A stretch of 64,000 bases of DNA from Spirosoma sp. (GCF_026391055.1 NZ_JAPLET010000010.1:186001-250000); one strand, 5' to 3'. Shown: positions 17,418 to 26,717, counted from the stretch's first letter. Made by a program: numbers and translations. The notes: generated by a model not told the origin, from the letters alone.

Positions 17418-17467
17418 GTAAATGCCAAGCGTTTATTCCTTTAATTTGAGCCGTAAGCCTTATATGT

Positions 17468-18490
17468 ATGGTAAATAGACGTCGTTTTCTAACGCTTGGC
17501 TCACTGGCCGGGCTTCTCCCCTCTTTATCGTTTAGCCGCTCAAGATCAAACTTTACCGGCAATATAGACAGCCCTCCGGTACCCCAGGCACTCAATCAAA
17601 ACCCTTTACCCATTGGCCCGCCACCATCAGGTCCGCTGGTTATTTCGACCTGGAAACAGCCCAAAGCCAATGCAGCGGCTCAGGCCGTACTTGATAAAGG
17701 CGGCAGTGCCCTGGATGCTGTTGAAGCGGGCGTTCGAATTCCCGAAGCCGATCCCGACGACATGAGTGTTGGCTACGGTGGCCGCCCCGACCGCGACGGT
17801 CATGTTACACTCGATGCCTGCATTATGGATGAGAAAGGAAATGCCGGCTCGGTTACGTTTCTGGAGCATATTATGCACCCCATATCAGTAGCCAGAGCCG
17901 TGATGGAGAAAACTCCCCACGTTATGCTCAGTGGCGAAGGTGCCCTTCAATTTGCTCTTGCCCAAGGTTTCAAGAAAGAAAAGATGCTCACGGCAAAAGC
18001 CGAGAAGGAATGGAAAGAATGGCTCAAAACAGCCAAATACAAACCCATTGCCAACATTGAACGGCACGATACCATTGGTATGCTGGCCATCGACGCAAAG
18101 GGAAACATTTCAGGTGCCTGCACCACCAGCGGTTTAGCGTATAAAATGCGGGGCCGCGTTGGCGATTCGCCCATTATCGGGGCGGGTTTGTTTGTCGATA
18201 ACGAAATTGGCGGAGCTTGTGCTACCGGCCTTGGCGAACTGGTTATGCGAACCTGTGGCTCATTTTTAGTGGTGGAGCTAATGCGGCAGGGCCGAACACC
18301 CCAGCAAGCTTGTGAAGAAGCCGCCCTCCGGATCGTCAACAAACAGGAGTTCAAGGATATACAAGTCGGTTTTCTGGCAATAAATAAACAAGGGGAACAC
18401 GGTGCGTTTAGCATTCAACCCGGCTTTAACATCACCTTATCGAAGAATAACCGAACAGAAGTGACAGACGCCAAGTCATATTTAAAATAA
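17468..18490 (+). CDS. Exported N4-glycosylasparaginase / Ntn asparaginase
   Basis: The protein has 340 residues. The N-terminus NRRRFLTLGSLAGLL looks like a twin-arginine signal. It is an Ntn hydrolase of the type 2 asparaginase family: GSALDAVEAG, the autocleavage site Asp201-Thr202 in ERHDTIGM, and RVGDSPIIGAGLFVD plus CATGLGE, which bind substrate in glycosylasparaginases. It cleaves the GlcNAc-Asn bond of glycopeptides, or beta-aspartyl peptides. The HDTIG and RVGDSP patterns favour glycosylasparaginase. It is probably periplasmic and transcribed alone. Confidence 0.88.
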   Translation: MVNRRRFLTLGSLAGLLPSLSFSRSRSNFTGNIDSPPVPQALNQNPLPIGPPPSGPLVISTWKQPKANAAAQAVLDKGGSALDAVEAGVRIPEADPDDMSVGYGGRPDRDGHVTLDACIMDEKGNAGSVTFLEHIMHPISVARAVMEKTPHVMLSGEGALQFALAQGFKKEKMLTAKAEKEWKEWLKTAKYKPIANIERHDTIGMLAIDAKGNISGACTTSGLAYKMRGRVGDSPIIGAGLFVDNEIGGACATGLGELVMRTCGSFLVVELMRQGRTPQQACEEAALRIVNKQEFKDIQVGFLAINKQGEHGAFSIQPGFNITLSKNNRTEVTDAKSYLK

Positions 18491-18585
18491 ACAAATTTAT
18501 CTCTTATTGTTTATATCGTTTATTTGCACGGCAAAGGCGCTATAAGTCGTTATGATCAACCATTGCGCCAAAACTACTAACTAAT

Positions 18586-20406
18586 TTGGAAGCGGTATTT
18601 TCAACATCGAAGCGAAAATTACTACTGGAAATCGCCTGGGAGGTGTGTAATCAAGTAGGTGGAATTTATACAGTGATTCGGTCGAAAGTGCCGGCAATGG
18701 TGGAAAAGTGGGACGATAACTACGTAGCTCTTGGCCCCTATTTTCCGCAGCGTTCGGCAGCCGAGTTTGAACCTATTACCGACTCCGACGAAACGGAGAT
18801 TGGCCAGACGGTTCGGAAGATGCGGCAGTTGGGCTATCGTGTCGAGTACGGCTACTGGCTCGTTACGGGCCGCCCCAGGGTGGTACTGTTCGACATTAAC
18901 AGCATTACCGTCGAACAGCTCAACGAAATCAAAACGCGGCTTTGGCTCAACTACCAGCTCTCAACGCTGAATATTGAAGATCTTGTTAACCAGACGATTG
19001 CGTTTGGCGAAATGGTCCGCCTGTTTATTACGCTGCTGGCCGAGGACCATGCCCGCCGGGTTGACTTTGTAGCGCATTTTCACGAGTGGATGGCCAGTAC
19101 CGGTCTGCCCGACCTACGTCGCGACAATGTTAAAGTAGCTACCGTTTTCACCACGCACGCTACCATGCTGGGGCGCTATCTGGCCCAGAACGAGCCCGGC
19201 TTTTATGGTAAACTACCGTTTTTCGACTGGAAACGGGAAGCGCTGCATTACGGCATCGACACTCAGGCAACCATTGAGCGACTCGCGGCTATGCAGGCGC
19301 ATGTGTTTACCACGGTCAGCGATGTTACGGCCCGCGAGTGTGAAGTATTCCTGGGTCGGAACCCGGACCTGGTTCTTCCCAACGGTTTGAACGTCACACG
19401 ATTTGCCGCCGTTCACGAGTTTCAGAACCTGCACGTTCGCTATAAACAGAAAATTCATGAGTTTGTCATGGGTCACTTTTTCCAGAGTTATTCGTTTGAT
19501 CTGGAAAAAACTCTGTACTTTTTTACCTCGGGCCGATTTGAGTTCTCCAACAAAGGGTATGACCTGACCCTCGAAGCCCTCGCCCGGCTGAATTACCGGA
19601 TGCGCGAGGCTGGCATGGACATGACCGTTGTTATGTTTATGGTCACCAAGCAGCCTTATACCTCTATTAATCCGGATGTACTGCATTCGCGGGCGTTGCT
19701 GGATGAAATTCAGGAAACCTGCGAGAGTATTGAAAAGCAGGTTGGCGAACGGCTATTCCAGGCCGCAGCATCCGATCCAAACGGTACATCGCTGCCCGAT
19801 CTCAATAACTTTGTCGATGAATACTGGCGACTCCGGCTTCGGCGAACGGTACAAAGTTGGAAAACGAAGCATTTACCGCCTTTCGTGACTCACAATCTGG
19901 TGCAGGAGGACGACATGACGCGATTCATTCGTCAGGCTAATCTGGTTAATAACGAGTATGACCGGGTAAAGATCGTCTACCATCCGGACTTCATTGCCTC
20001 AACTAACCCGCTTTTCGGGCTAGACTACAGCCAGTTCGTTCGCGGGTGCCACCTGGGCGTTTTCCCGAGCTATTATGAGCCTTGGGGTTATACACCACTA
20101 GAGTGCGTTGTGCGCGGTATTCCAACCGTTACCAGCGATCAGTCGGGTTTCGGTGATTTCATTATGCAGATCATGCGCGACTACGAAAACCGGGGTATCT
20201 ATGTGATTAACCGCCGGACGCAGTCCTTCGACGAAGCCGCCGACCAATTGGCCGATGTGCTCTATCGTTTCGTTCGGATGGCCCAGCGCGACCGGATTCA
20301 GCAACGGAACCGCGTTGAGAGCATTGCCGATGTCTTCGACTGGAGCAGCTTGCGGTCGTATTACGACACCGCACACGATCTGGCATTGAAGCGGAAGAAA
20401 CCGTAA
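18586..20406 (+). CDS. Glycogen synthase, eukaryotic-type (GT3)
   Basis: The protein has 606 residues, started at TTG 18586; no ATG or GTG fits ahead of the conserved WEVCNQVGGIYTVI segment. The GT-B fold signature is of the GT3 family, as in yeast Gsy and animal GYS: HFHEWMA, FTTHATMLGR, LPNGLNV and YEPWGYTPLECVVRG. It elongates alpha-1,4-glucan, using UDP- or ADP-glucose. It differs from the GT5 GlgA of most bacteria, and GT3 synthases are known in Bacteroidota. No other glycogen genes are adjacent. Confidence 0.9.
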   Translation: MEAVFSTSKRKLLLEIAWEVCNQVGGIYTVIRSKVPAMVEKWDDNYVALGPYFPQRSAAEFEPITDSDETEIGQTVRKMRQLGYRVEYGYWLVTGRPRVVLFDINSITVEQLNEIKTRLWLNYQLSTLNIEDLVNQTIAFGEMVRLFITLLAEDHARRVDFVAHFHEWMASTGLPDLRRDNVKVATVFTTHATMLGRYLAQNEPGFYGKLPFFDWKREALHYGIDTQATIERLAAMQAHVFTTVSDVTARECEVFLGRNPDLVLPNGLNVTRFAAVHEFQNLHVRYKQKIHEFVMGHFFQSYSFDLEKTLYFFTSGRFEFSNKGYDLTLEALARLNYRMREAGMDMTVVMFMVTKQPYTSINPDVLHSRALLDEIQETCESIEKQVGERLFQAAASDPNGTSLPDLNNFVDEYWRLRLRRTVQSWKTKHLPPFVTHNLVQEDDMTRFIRQANLVNNEYDRVKIVYHPDFIASTNPLFGLDYSQFVRGCHLGVFPSYYEPWGYTPLECVVRGIPTVTSDQSGFGDFIMQIMRDYENRGIYVINRRTQSFDEAADQLADVLYRFVRMAQRDRIQQRNRVESIADVFDWSSLRSYYDTAHDLALKRKKP

Positions 20407-20414
20407 AGAGATAC

Positions 20415-20463
20415 AAGATGTATGGTATAGTATATTGGAGTCAGAGCCTATACCATACATCTT
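20415..20463. repeat. 16-bp perfect hairpin before mogA
   Basis: AAGATGTATGGTATAG (20415-20430) and its complement at 20448-20463 form a perfect stem with a 17-base loop. A degenerate partial copy of the right arm follows at about 20464-20478. It lies 9 bases after the glycogen synthase stop and 16 bases before the mogA start, so it could terminate the first gene or shape the leader of the second. Confidence 0.6.
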
Positions 20464-20479
20464 ATATCATACATCCTAT

Positions 20480-21004
20480 ATGACCAAAATCGGTATTATC
20501 AACGTTTCGGACCGGGCCAGCGCCGGTATTTATGAAGACATTCCGGGTAAAGCGGTCGTTGGCTTTTTAACCGAATGGCTAAGCTGCGAATGGGAACCCG
20601 TCTATCGGATCATTCCCGATGAACAGGACCAGCTCGAAGCAACCATGATTGAACTGGCGGATGCCGAAGGCTGCTGCCTGGTGGTCACCACCGGCGGCAC
20701 AGGCCCCGCCCTGCGCGACGTAACCCCCGAAGCGACCGAAGCCGTTTGTCAGAAAATGATGCCCGGCTTTGGGGAACTGATGCGTCAGGAAAGCTTAAAA
20801 TACGTACCCACAGCCATTTTGTCGCGGCAAACGGCCGGTATTCGCAACCAGACACTCATCCTGAACCTACCGGGTAAACCTAAAGCCATCGGTCAGTGTC
20901 TGTCTGTAGTATTTCCGGCAATTCCATATTGTATTGACTTGATTGGGGGGGCCTTTTTGACGACTCACGAGGATAAAATGCAGGTGTTCCGACCTAAAAA
21001 CTAG
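20480..21004 (+). CDS. mogA: Molybdopterin adenylyltransferase MogA
   Basis: The protein has 174 residues from MTKIGIINVSD (20480). An upstream in-frame Met at 20435 lies within the hairpin and adds non-homologous residues. It has the MoCF/MogA fold with NVSDRASAG and TTGGTGPALRDVTPEAT. It adenylylates molybdopterin before molybdenum insertion, so it supports enzymes such as the SUOX-like protein at 8.3 kb. Other cofactor genes are not in the window. Confidence 0.93.
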   Translation: MTKIGIINVSDRASAGIYEDIPGKAVVGFLTEWLSCEWEPVYRIIPDEQDQLEATMIELADAEGCCLVVTTGGTGPALRDVTPEATEAVCQKMMPGFGELMRQESLKYVPTAILSRQTAGIRNQTLILNLPGKPKAIGQCLSVVFPAIPYCIDLIGGAFLTTHEDKMQVFRPKN

Positions 21005-21019
21005 CATCAACCCAATCCC

Positions 21020-21052
21020 AAATCTATAAGGTTTCTAAAACCTTATAGATTT
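21020..21052. terminator. Bidirectional terminator
   Basis: AAATCTATAAGGTTT and its complement (15 bp, perfect) with a three-base loop, between the convergent mogA and anmK genes. A/T-rich arm ends give U-rich tails on both strands. Confidence 0.8.
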
Positions 21053-21059
21053 AAGGAAA

Positions 21060-22256
21060 CTACTTCGGAAAACTAACCTTCCCCATCGTAACCGTCGGTA
21101 CGCCCTGCCGATTGCCAAACGACGTATCACCACCCGCCAGACATTCGTTGGCCAACACGGCAAATAAAACCGCTTCTTTCGCATCACCGTTGATATTAAG
21201 TTCACCGGTCAGCCCAAACGAACAATTGGGCAGCCCTTTCTTAAGGGCCATTGTCAGCATGGGGTTGTGTGCCCCGCCCCCGCTCATGTAGATCCGGTAG
21301 GTTTCGCCTTCGTGCACAACCCGCCGGATGGCATCCACAATCGTATCGGCACTGAATTGCACAAGCGTAGCCATCAAATCTTTGGCCGATAGGCCGGTTG
21401 TTTGACTTCGTGCCTGTGCCTCTTCCACGTAAGCAATCTTGAAGACTTCAGGGCCTGTTGTTTTGGGAAAAGCTGCGTCGAAGAAGGGATTGATTTTTAA
21501 AGCATGGAGAAGATCATCATTAATCGTTCCCTGAGCGGCCAGTTTGCCATCTTCGTCGTAGGACTTGTTCAGAAATTTGCGGGCGTAAGCATCCAGCAGT
21601 GTGTTTCCCGGCCCCGTATCGGTTGTAAAAACGTTACTGGCATCTTCATCGGCGGGCAGGTACGTGAAGTTGGCAATACCGCCCATATTCAGCAAAAGAC
21701 GATTCTCGCCCGCTTTCGAGAACATGAAATAGTCTCCGTAAACAGCCAGTGGTGCTCCCTCACCCCCGTGTGCTACGTGCTTCTGCCGGAAATCGCTCAG
21801 CGTAATAACTCCGGTGACGGCCGCAATGTGATCGCCATCGCCAATCTGGAGAGTAGCGTTCGGGAACTTATCGTGCTGGTGCTGACTTTTTGGAGCGTGA
21901 TAGACGGTTTGCCCATGACTGGCAATTATATCTACCTCATTAGTAGTAATACCCCATTTTTTCAGGCAATCGAGAATGAGTCGACCATGCAGCCGACCGA
22001 TGTATGGATTTAACAAACAAAGCTTCTCGAATTCGATTTTGTCTTTAGCAAAGATGGTCCGAATCTCAGCTTTCAGTTCTTCATCGTAGGGTACCGTAGT
22101 AAAACGATGTAGGACAACATCCGTATCAGGTCCACTACCAGAAATATGACAAAGAGCTACATCAAGACCATCGAGCGATGTTCCGGACATCAGGCCAATA
22201 ATTCGGCGGACTGGCTGTTGAGCGATGTTATAAAGGTGCTGAATTTGACGATTCAT
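21060..22256 (-). CDS. anmK: Anhydro-N-acetylmuramic acid kinase
   Basis: The protein has 398 residues. It is an ASKHA-fold kinase with GTSLDGLDVAL near residue 25, DTGPGNTLLD, and MSGGGAHNP. It phosphorylates and opens 1,6-anhydro-MurNAc, so that muropeptide sugars can be recycled to GlcNAc-6-P through MurQ. It is cytoplasmic and divergently arranged with the next gene, 66 bases away. Confidence 0.95.
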   Translation of the reverse strand: MNRQIQHLYNIAQQPVRRIIGLMSGTSLDGLDVALCHISGSGPDTDVVLHRFTTVPYDEELKAEIRTIFAKDKIEFEKLCLLNPYIGRLHGRLILDCLKKWGITTNEVDIIASHGQTVYHAPKSQHQHDKFPNATLQIGDGDHIAAVTGVITLSDFRQKHVAHGGEGAPLAVYGDYFMFSKAGENRLLLNMGGIANFTYLPADEDASNVFTTDTGPGNTLLDAYARKFLNKSYDEDGKLAAQGTINDDLLHALKINPFFDAAFPKTTGPEVFKIAYVEEAQARSQTTGLSAKDLMATLVQFSADTIVDAIRRVVHEGETYRIYMSGGGAHNPMLTMALKKGLPNCSFGLTGELNINGDAKEAVLFAVLANECLAGGDTSFGNRQGVPTVTMGKVSFPK

Positions 22257-22322
22257 AAACTGTCAATTGATGTTGACTGGTCGGTAGCCACCGGTACAGA
22301 CCAGCCGCTACGCAAATAACGC

Positions 22323-23219
22323 ATGGATTTTTGGGGCGACGAGCAATTTTCTTTTTTTGAAAGCATTCTGTTTTCGGCGCTGGGCCATCCGGTCCAAGTT
22401 ATTGAAATGCAGTTTGTATCAGGTGGAAATATCAACACATCGGCTCAGGTGTTTTCATCGGAAGGTGTTTTTTTCGTCAAGTGGAATCAACTGGAGGAGT
22501 CGACCGCCGAGCAGCCGGATATGTTTGCATCCGAAGCTCGCGGGCTTGATTTACTCCGGCAGACCGATGCGCTGCATATTCCGCAGGTTATTGGGTATGG
22601 TCGTCTCCTCGACAAATCGTATTTGATTCTGGAATACATTGATCCGGGCACACCGGATAAGCAGTATTGGGAAACCCTCGGGCAGTCGCTGGCGGTACTG
22701 CACTCCCATACACAACCCACGTTCGGCCTGAATTTCGAAAATTACATTGGCTCGTTACCACAAACCAATACACCTACCCCTAATGGCTACGACTTTTTCT
22801 TTGACCATCGCCTATTACCACAGGCCGGTTTAGCTTTGTACAAAGGGTTGCTGCCCAGATCAACCTACGATGCGCTGCTTCGACTCCGGCAACAGTTACC
22901 GAATCTGCTCCCGAACGAGCGGCCTGCGTTACTGCACGGCGATTTGTGGTCGGGCAATGTGCTGGTAAACGAAGCGGGCCAGCCAGCGTTGGTAGACCCC
23001 GCCGTTTATTATGGTTTCCGGGAGGCCGAGTTAGCCTTTACGAAATTGTTCGCTGGTTTCGACGACCGGTTTTACGAGGCTTACCACGAAACGTTTCCGC
23101 TGCAAAACGGTTTTGACGAGCGCGTCGCCATTTATAATTTGTATCCCCTACTCGTTCATGTGAATCTGTTTGGCTCTGGTTACGTTAGTGGCGTAGAAAG
23201 AATTTTGAAACAGTTTTAG
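22323..23219 (+). CDS. Fructosamine kinase family protein
   Basis: The protein has 298 residues. It is an aminoglycoside-phosphotransferase-like kinase with an N-terminal lobe (SGGNINTSAQV) and the catalytic HGDLWSGN plus the metal-binding DPAVYYG. Bacterial members phosphorylate ketosamines such as ribulosamines on glycated protein, a step in deglycation. It is cytoplasmic. A complex repeat separates it from the helicase gene downstream. Confidence 0.9.
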   Translation: MDFWGDEQFSFFESILFSALGHPVQVIEMQFVSGGNINTSAQVFSSEGVFFVKWNQLEESTAEQPDMFASEARGLDLLRQTDALHIPQVIGYGRLLDKSYLILEYIDPGTPDKQYWETLGQSLAVLHSHTQPTFGLNFENYIGSLPQTNTPTPNGYDFFFDHRLLPQAGLALYKGLLPRSTYDALLRLRQQLPNLLPNERPALLHGDLWSGNVLVNEAGQPALVDPAVYYGFREAELAFTKLFAGFDDRFYEAYHETFPLQNGFDERVAIYNLYPLLVHVNLFGSGYVSGVERILKQF

Positions 23220-23226
23220 TCTTTTT

Positions 23227-23348
23227 AGTCGGTAAGCGGCTACGCCCAAGTCATTAAGTCAGTAAGTGGGTGATATATGCAGCTGCTTCTGGCGTCAGCC
23301 ACTTACCGACTTAGGCGTAGCCACTTACTGACTTACCGACTTACTTAC
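23227..23348. repeat. Compound inverted and direct repeat
   Basis: The left part (23227-23270) and right part (23299-23348) are imperfect reverse complements. The right part holds two direct copies of CCACTTACYGACTTA separated by GGCGTAG. It fills the whole spacer between the kinase and the DEAD-box gene and ends three bases before the ATG, so the structure must lie in any helicase transcript that starts upstream. Confidence 0.65.
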
Positions 23349-23350
23349 CT

Positions 23351-24778
23351 ATGGAAATTACCTCCTTCGAACAGTTCGAGTTGAACCGGCAGTTGCTTAA
23401 TGCCGTGGCCGACCTTGGTTATACAGAACCCACCCCTATTCAGCAGAAAACCATTCCACTGAGCTTGGGCAACCATGACGTATTAGGTATTGCGCAGACA
23501 GGAACCGGCAAAACGGCGGCTTATCTGCTGCCAATTCTGATGAAAGTGAAATACGCACAGGGTAAAAATCCGCGTGCGTTAATTCTGGCTCCCACGCGTG
23601 AGCTGGTCATGCAGATCAATCAGGCCGTTAGTGAGTTAGGAAAATACACTGACCTGCGCCACCTGGCTTTGTACGGCGGGCTGGGCCCTAAAACACAGAT
23701 TGAAACCCTCCGAAACGGCGTCGATATAATCGTTGCTACACCCGGCCGATTTATGGATTTGTATCGATCCGGCGAAATCGTGACGAAGGAGATCCGCACT
23801 ATGGTGCTCGATGAAGCGGATAAAATGATGGATATGGGTTTTATGCCCCAAATCCGGTCTATTCTGGAAATCATCCCCACCAAACGCCAGAACCTACTGT
23901 TCTCGGCGACGTTTGGCGGGCGGGTAGAACGTCTTTCATCCGAATTTCTGGAAGCACCTATAAAAGTGGAAGTAACGCCACAGGCCTCCACTGCCGACAT
24001 GGTAAGTCAGGTGATTTACGAAGCGCCTAATTTCCGCACCAAAATTAATATGCTGGATTACCTCATGCGTCAGGAGAACTTTCAGCGGGTTATCATTTTT
24101 GCGCGGACAAAGGGGACCGCTGATAATATCTATAAGTTTTTGTCCCGAAAAGTGATCGAGCCGGAAAAAATCCGGGTTATTCATGCCAATAAAGGACAGA
24201 ATACCCGGATCAATGCGATGGATGCCTTCAAGGAGGGAAACATACAGGTACTGGTCTCGACGGATGTAGCCGCCCGGGGTATCGATGTGGCCGAGGTAAG
24301 TCATGTGATTAATTTCGATCTGCCTCTGATTTACGAAGATTATGTTCACCGGATCGGGCGTACGGGACGGGCTAATCACACCGGAGAAGCCATTACGTTT
24401 TTGACAAAAGCTGAGGAGTACCACGTTCAGAAGATTGAACGAATTATAAAGGCTACTATTCCCCGCCAGCCGCTCCCGGCTGGCGTAGTGGTAGCAGAAA
24501 CGCCTTTTGAGGAGGAGCAAGCTATGCTCCGCGAAATTGACGAGCAGCGACGCAAGGAAGATCCAACGTTTTTAGGGGCTTTTCACGAGAAAAAAATCAC
24601 GAATATGGCCCCCGGACGCGAGCGGGACAAAGCACAAGCAAAGCTTTCTGGTGCTAAGAAACCCTCACCATCGGGCCCAGGAACTCGTCCTGGAAGCTTT
24701 AGCCGCAAATCTGGTGGATCGGTAAGCGCAAAGTCTGGAGGTAGCAAGCGGTCAGGCTCTCGGGGGGGGCGTCGGTAA
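23351..24778 (+). CDS. DEAD-box RNA helicase
   Basis: The protein has 475 residues. All core motifs are visible: Q motif with PTPIQ, AQTGTGKT, PTREL, GG, TPGR, DEAD in VLDEADKMMDMGF, SAT, ARGIDV and HRIGRTGRA. After residue about 370 there is a basic Ser/Gly/Lys/Arg-rich tail typical of RhlE/CsdA-like helicases, thought to contact RNA. It probably acts in ribosome assembly or cold growth. The 5' spacer is a repeat that would fold in the leader. Confidence 0.94.
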   Translation: MEITSFEQFELNRQLLNAVADLGYTEPTPIQQKTIPLSLGNHDVLGIAQTGTGKTAAYLLPILMKVKYAQGKNPRALILAPTRELVMQINQAVSELGKYTDLRHLALYGGLGPKTQIETLRNGVDIIVATPGRFMDLYRSGEIVTKEIRTMVLDEADKMMDMGFMPQIRSILEIIPTKRQNLLFSATFGGRVERLSSEFLEAPIKVEVTPQASTADMVSQVIYEAPNFRTKINMLDYLMRQENFQRVIIFARTKGTADNIYKFLSRKVIEPEKIRVIHANKGQNTRINAMDAFKEGNIQVLVSTDVAARGIDVAEVSHVINFDLPLIYEDYVHRIGRTGRANHTGEAITFLTKAEEYHVQKIERIIKATIPRQPLPAGVVVAETPFEEEQAMLREIDEQRRKEDPTFLGAFHEKKITNMAPGRERDKAQAKLSGAKKPSPSGPGTRPGSFSRKSGGSVSAKSGGSKRSGSRGGRR

Positions 24779-24851
24779 TCCGTTCAAAATGTACTAATTT
24801 GGATTCCCATTTCGTTCTATCGAGACAAAACCCCCTGGTATAGTACTTTCT

Positions 24852-25661
24852 ATGAACGTCCGGATGAATCTGATACAGTGGACTTTAGTTGCGTTACCGT
24901 TTTTGTCGGCAGCTCAACCTAAGCAACTTATTATATCGGCGCGCTCGGGCGATTCTATTCGGCGAAACCCGCCCGCAGAAAAACCGGTTGAAACGATTGC
25001 TCATCAGGCTCCCGAATCGGTTTCGGCAGACGCAACAGAGACGGCTGGTGTTTCGGTAAATATCCTCCCTCTTTTTGGCGAGCGGGCTAAAACCGCCGAA
25101 CAGATCGACGCTGAAATTCACTTCCTGAATGACTGTGACCGTAATTTTGCCAGTCGTCCAGAAGCCAGTGATTTTTTTGCCGCCCGCGGCTGGGATTATG
25201 TATCAAGCGGTCAGTTAGATACCGCTGCACACCGGTTCAATTTATCCTGGCTGTTGAATGATCATAACGCCGATGCGTACTGGGGGTTAGGAGTTGTGTG
25301 CTACCAGAAGAATCAACTCCCGAACGCTATTCGAATGCTCAAAAAAGGGCTGGCTGTTGCCGATAGCAACGTCGCTCTGATAACCGACTTAGCAACCGTT
25401 GAGATTAAACATTATCAGGAAAAACCAACTCCAGAGCTGCTAGCAGAAGCAGAAGGGTTCTTGAACCATGCCGTCGCCTTGAGCCCGGATAATGCAGGAG
25501 CGATTCAGAAACTATCGGTTGTGTATTTTTTGAAAACTGATTACCCTAAAGCATGGGACTATTTCCACCAGGCGCGTAATCTGGATTTATCGGTGCTTGA
25601 CCTGAGCTATCTGAATGAGTTATTAGCCAAGTATCCCGACCCTAAGCGCGTATTCAAGTAA
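24852..25661 (+). CDS. Secreted tetratricopeptide-repeat protein
   Basis: The protein has 269 residues (an in-frame Met at 24864 is an alternative start). A signal peptide ends near LSAAQP. A Pro/Glu/Thr-rich low-complexity stretch (about 30-70) precedes TPR helices: LDTAAHRFNLSWLLNDHNADAYWGLG, with repeats continuing to about 250. It is likely a periplasmic scaffold. There is no further family clue. Confidence 0.78.
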   Translation: MNVRMNLIQWTLVALPFLSAAQPKQLIISARSGDSIRRNPPAEKPVETIAHQAPESVSADATETAGVSVNILPLFGERAKTAEQIDAEIHFLNDCDRNFASRPEASDFFAARGWDYVSSGQLDTAAHRFNLSWLLNDHNADAYWGLGVVCYQKNQLPNAIRMLKKGLAVADSNVALITDLATVEIKHYQEKPTPELLAEAEGFLNHAVALSPDNAGAIQKLSVVYFLKTDYPKAWDYFHQARNLDLSVLDLSYLNELLAKYPDPKRVFK

Positions 25662-25703
25662 TGAATTGGGTGGGGTAAGTGAGTGGCATCCCCTGCCCTC
25701 AAA

Positions 25704-26717
25704 TTAATTTTCCGTTTCTTCTTCCTGGATTACTTTTTCCTTTGCGCGTTCGAAGGTCACTTTGCCTTTTTCATCCCATTCCGTAAGGGTATACGGCTCA
25801 AACTCGGTATCCCACTGGTCTTTGGCGTATTGTGATAACTTACGACGCATTCGGCGACCGTTCGGGTTAACGGGATAGTATTCTGTCCATCGGCCAATTT
25901 TAACCCCGTTTTCGTACTTTCCTTCTTCGGCCAGTAACCCGTTCTCGTAAAAGGCCATGTACGTTCCTTTCACTTTTCCATATTCCATTGGAACAATTTC
26001 CTTTATCTTACGGTGAGTGGAGTCGTAGTAAACCAAGCGCGACTCGGCCGGAACACCCCGATACCAGCGGGCTTTATCGACGAGCGTAAATTTACTGTCG
26101 TACTTTTCCCAGCGGCCATCTTTCATTCCGGCATAATAGTAGCCTTCTTCAACCAGATCACCGTTTTGGTAGCGTTTGTAAGGCCCGTGAAGCAGCAATC
26201 CGGTGCCTTCGTCTCGAACGATCGAACTTGTTACCCGGGCAGATTTTTGATAAAACCGGTAGATTTCGCGAATGTAAGGCAGTGGTTTAGCAGCATCATT
26301 GTCCCGCAGAACAAAGAACTCTTCAATAACCGTCCGTTCACCGCTTCCAAATTTGGTATATGCTTTCACCATCGACAGACCCTCATATTCTGTCTTGGAC
26401 AGCTTGGTCTTACTCTTCCGATCGGCTTTCAGCTTTTTGAGTTGCTTTACTTTCAACCCTAAATCAGGCATGATACCAGCCAGATAAGCATCTTTCTGAT
26501 CTTTTAGCGAAGCCCCGGTTGGCAAACCCAGCGTCGTGAGCGATGAAGGAACCGAGGAAAAACCATCTAACAGTGAAGGTGTCGCTCCGGAGGGCGCTAA
26601 AACCGGTTTAGTCGCTGTTGTAAGCGAAGTGGGGCCCGTTTGTGCCTGTGCAGTAAGTATTACCAGGCCAATAAATGATATGAGTAAAATCCGTCGTTTC
26701 AAATCAGAAGCAAACAT
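25704..26717 (-). CDS. Secreted MORN-repeat (YwqK-like) protein
   Basis: The protein has 337 residues from MFASDLKRR (26717); the frame open to 26777 contains a plus-strand promoter-like motif and adds no family residues. The signal peptide ends near LTAQAQ. The central and C-terminal parts carry several MORN-type repeats: GPYKRYQNGDLVEEGYY, GRWEKYDSKF, GTYMAFYENGLLAEEG and GRWTEYYPVN. Such proteins are often annotated as YwqK antitoxin-like, which is only a domain name. Role unknown. Confidence 0.8.
   Translation of the reverse strand: MFASDLKRRILLISFIGLVILTAQAQTGPTSLTTATKPVLAPSGATPSLLDGFSSVPSSLTTLGLPTGASLKDQKDAYLAGIMPDLGLKVKQLKKLKADRKSKTKLSKTEYEGLSMVKAYTKFGSGERTVIEEFFVLRDNDAAKPLPYIREIYRFYQKSARVTSSIVRDEGTGLLLHGPYKRYQNGDLVEEGYYYAGMKDGRWEKYDSKFTLVDKARWYRGVPAESRLVYYDSTHRKIKEIVPMEYGKVKGTYMAFYENGLLAEEGKYENGVKIGRWTEYYPVNPNGRRMRRKLSQYAKDQWDTEFEPYTLTEWDEKGKVTFERAKEKVIQEEETEN

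Noticed and set aside
23227..23348. CRISPR-like direct repeats
   Set aside because: Only two direct copies with a 7-base gap and inverted partners; no spacer regularity and no cas genes.
25704..26717. Toxin-antitoxin locus because of the YwqK label
   Set aside because: The MORN-type repeats are shared with many secreted proteins; no partner toxin gene is adjacent.
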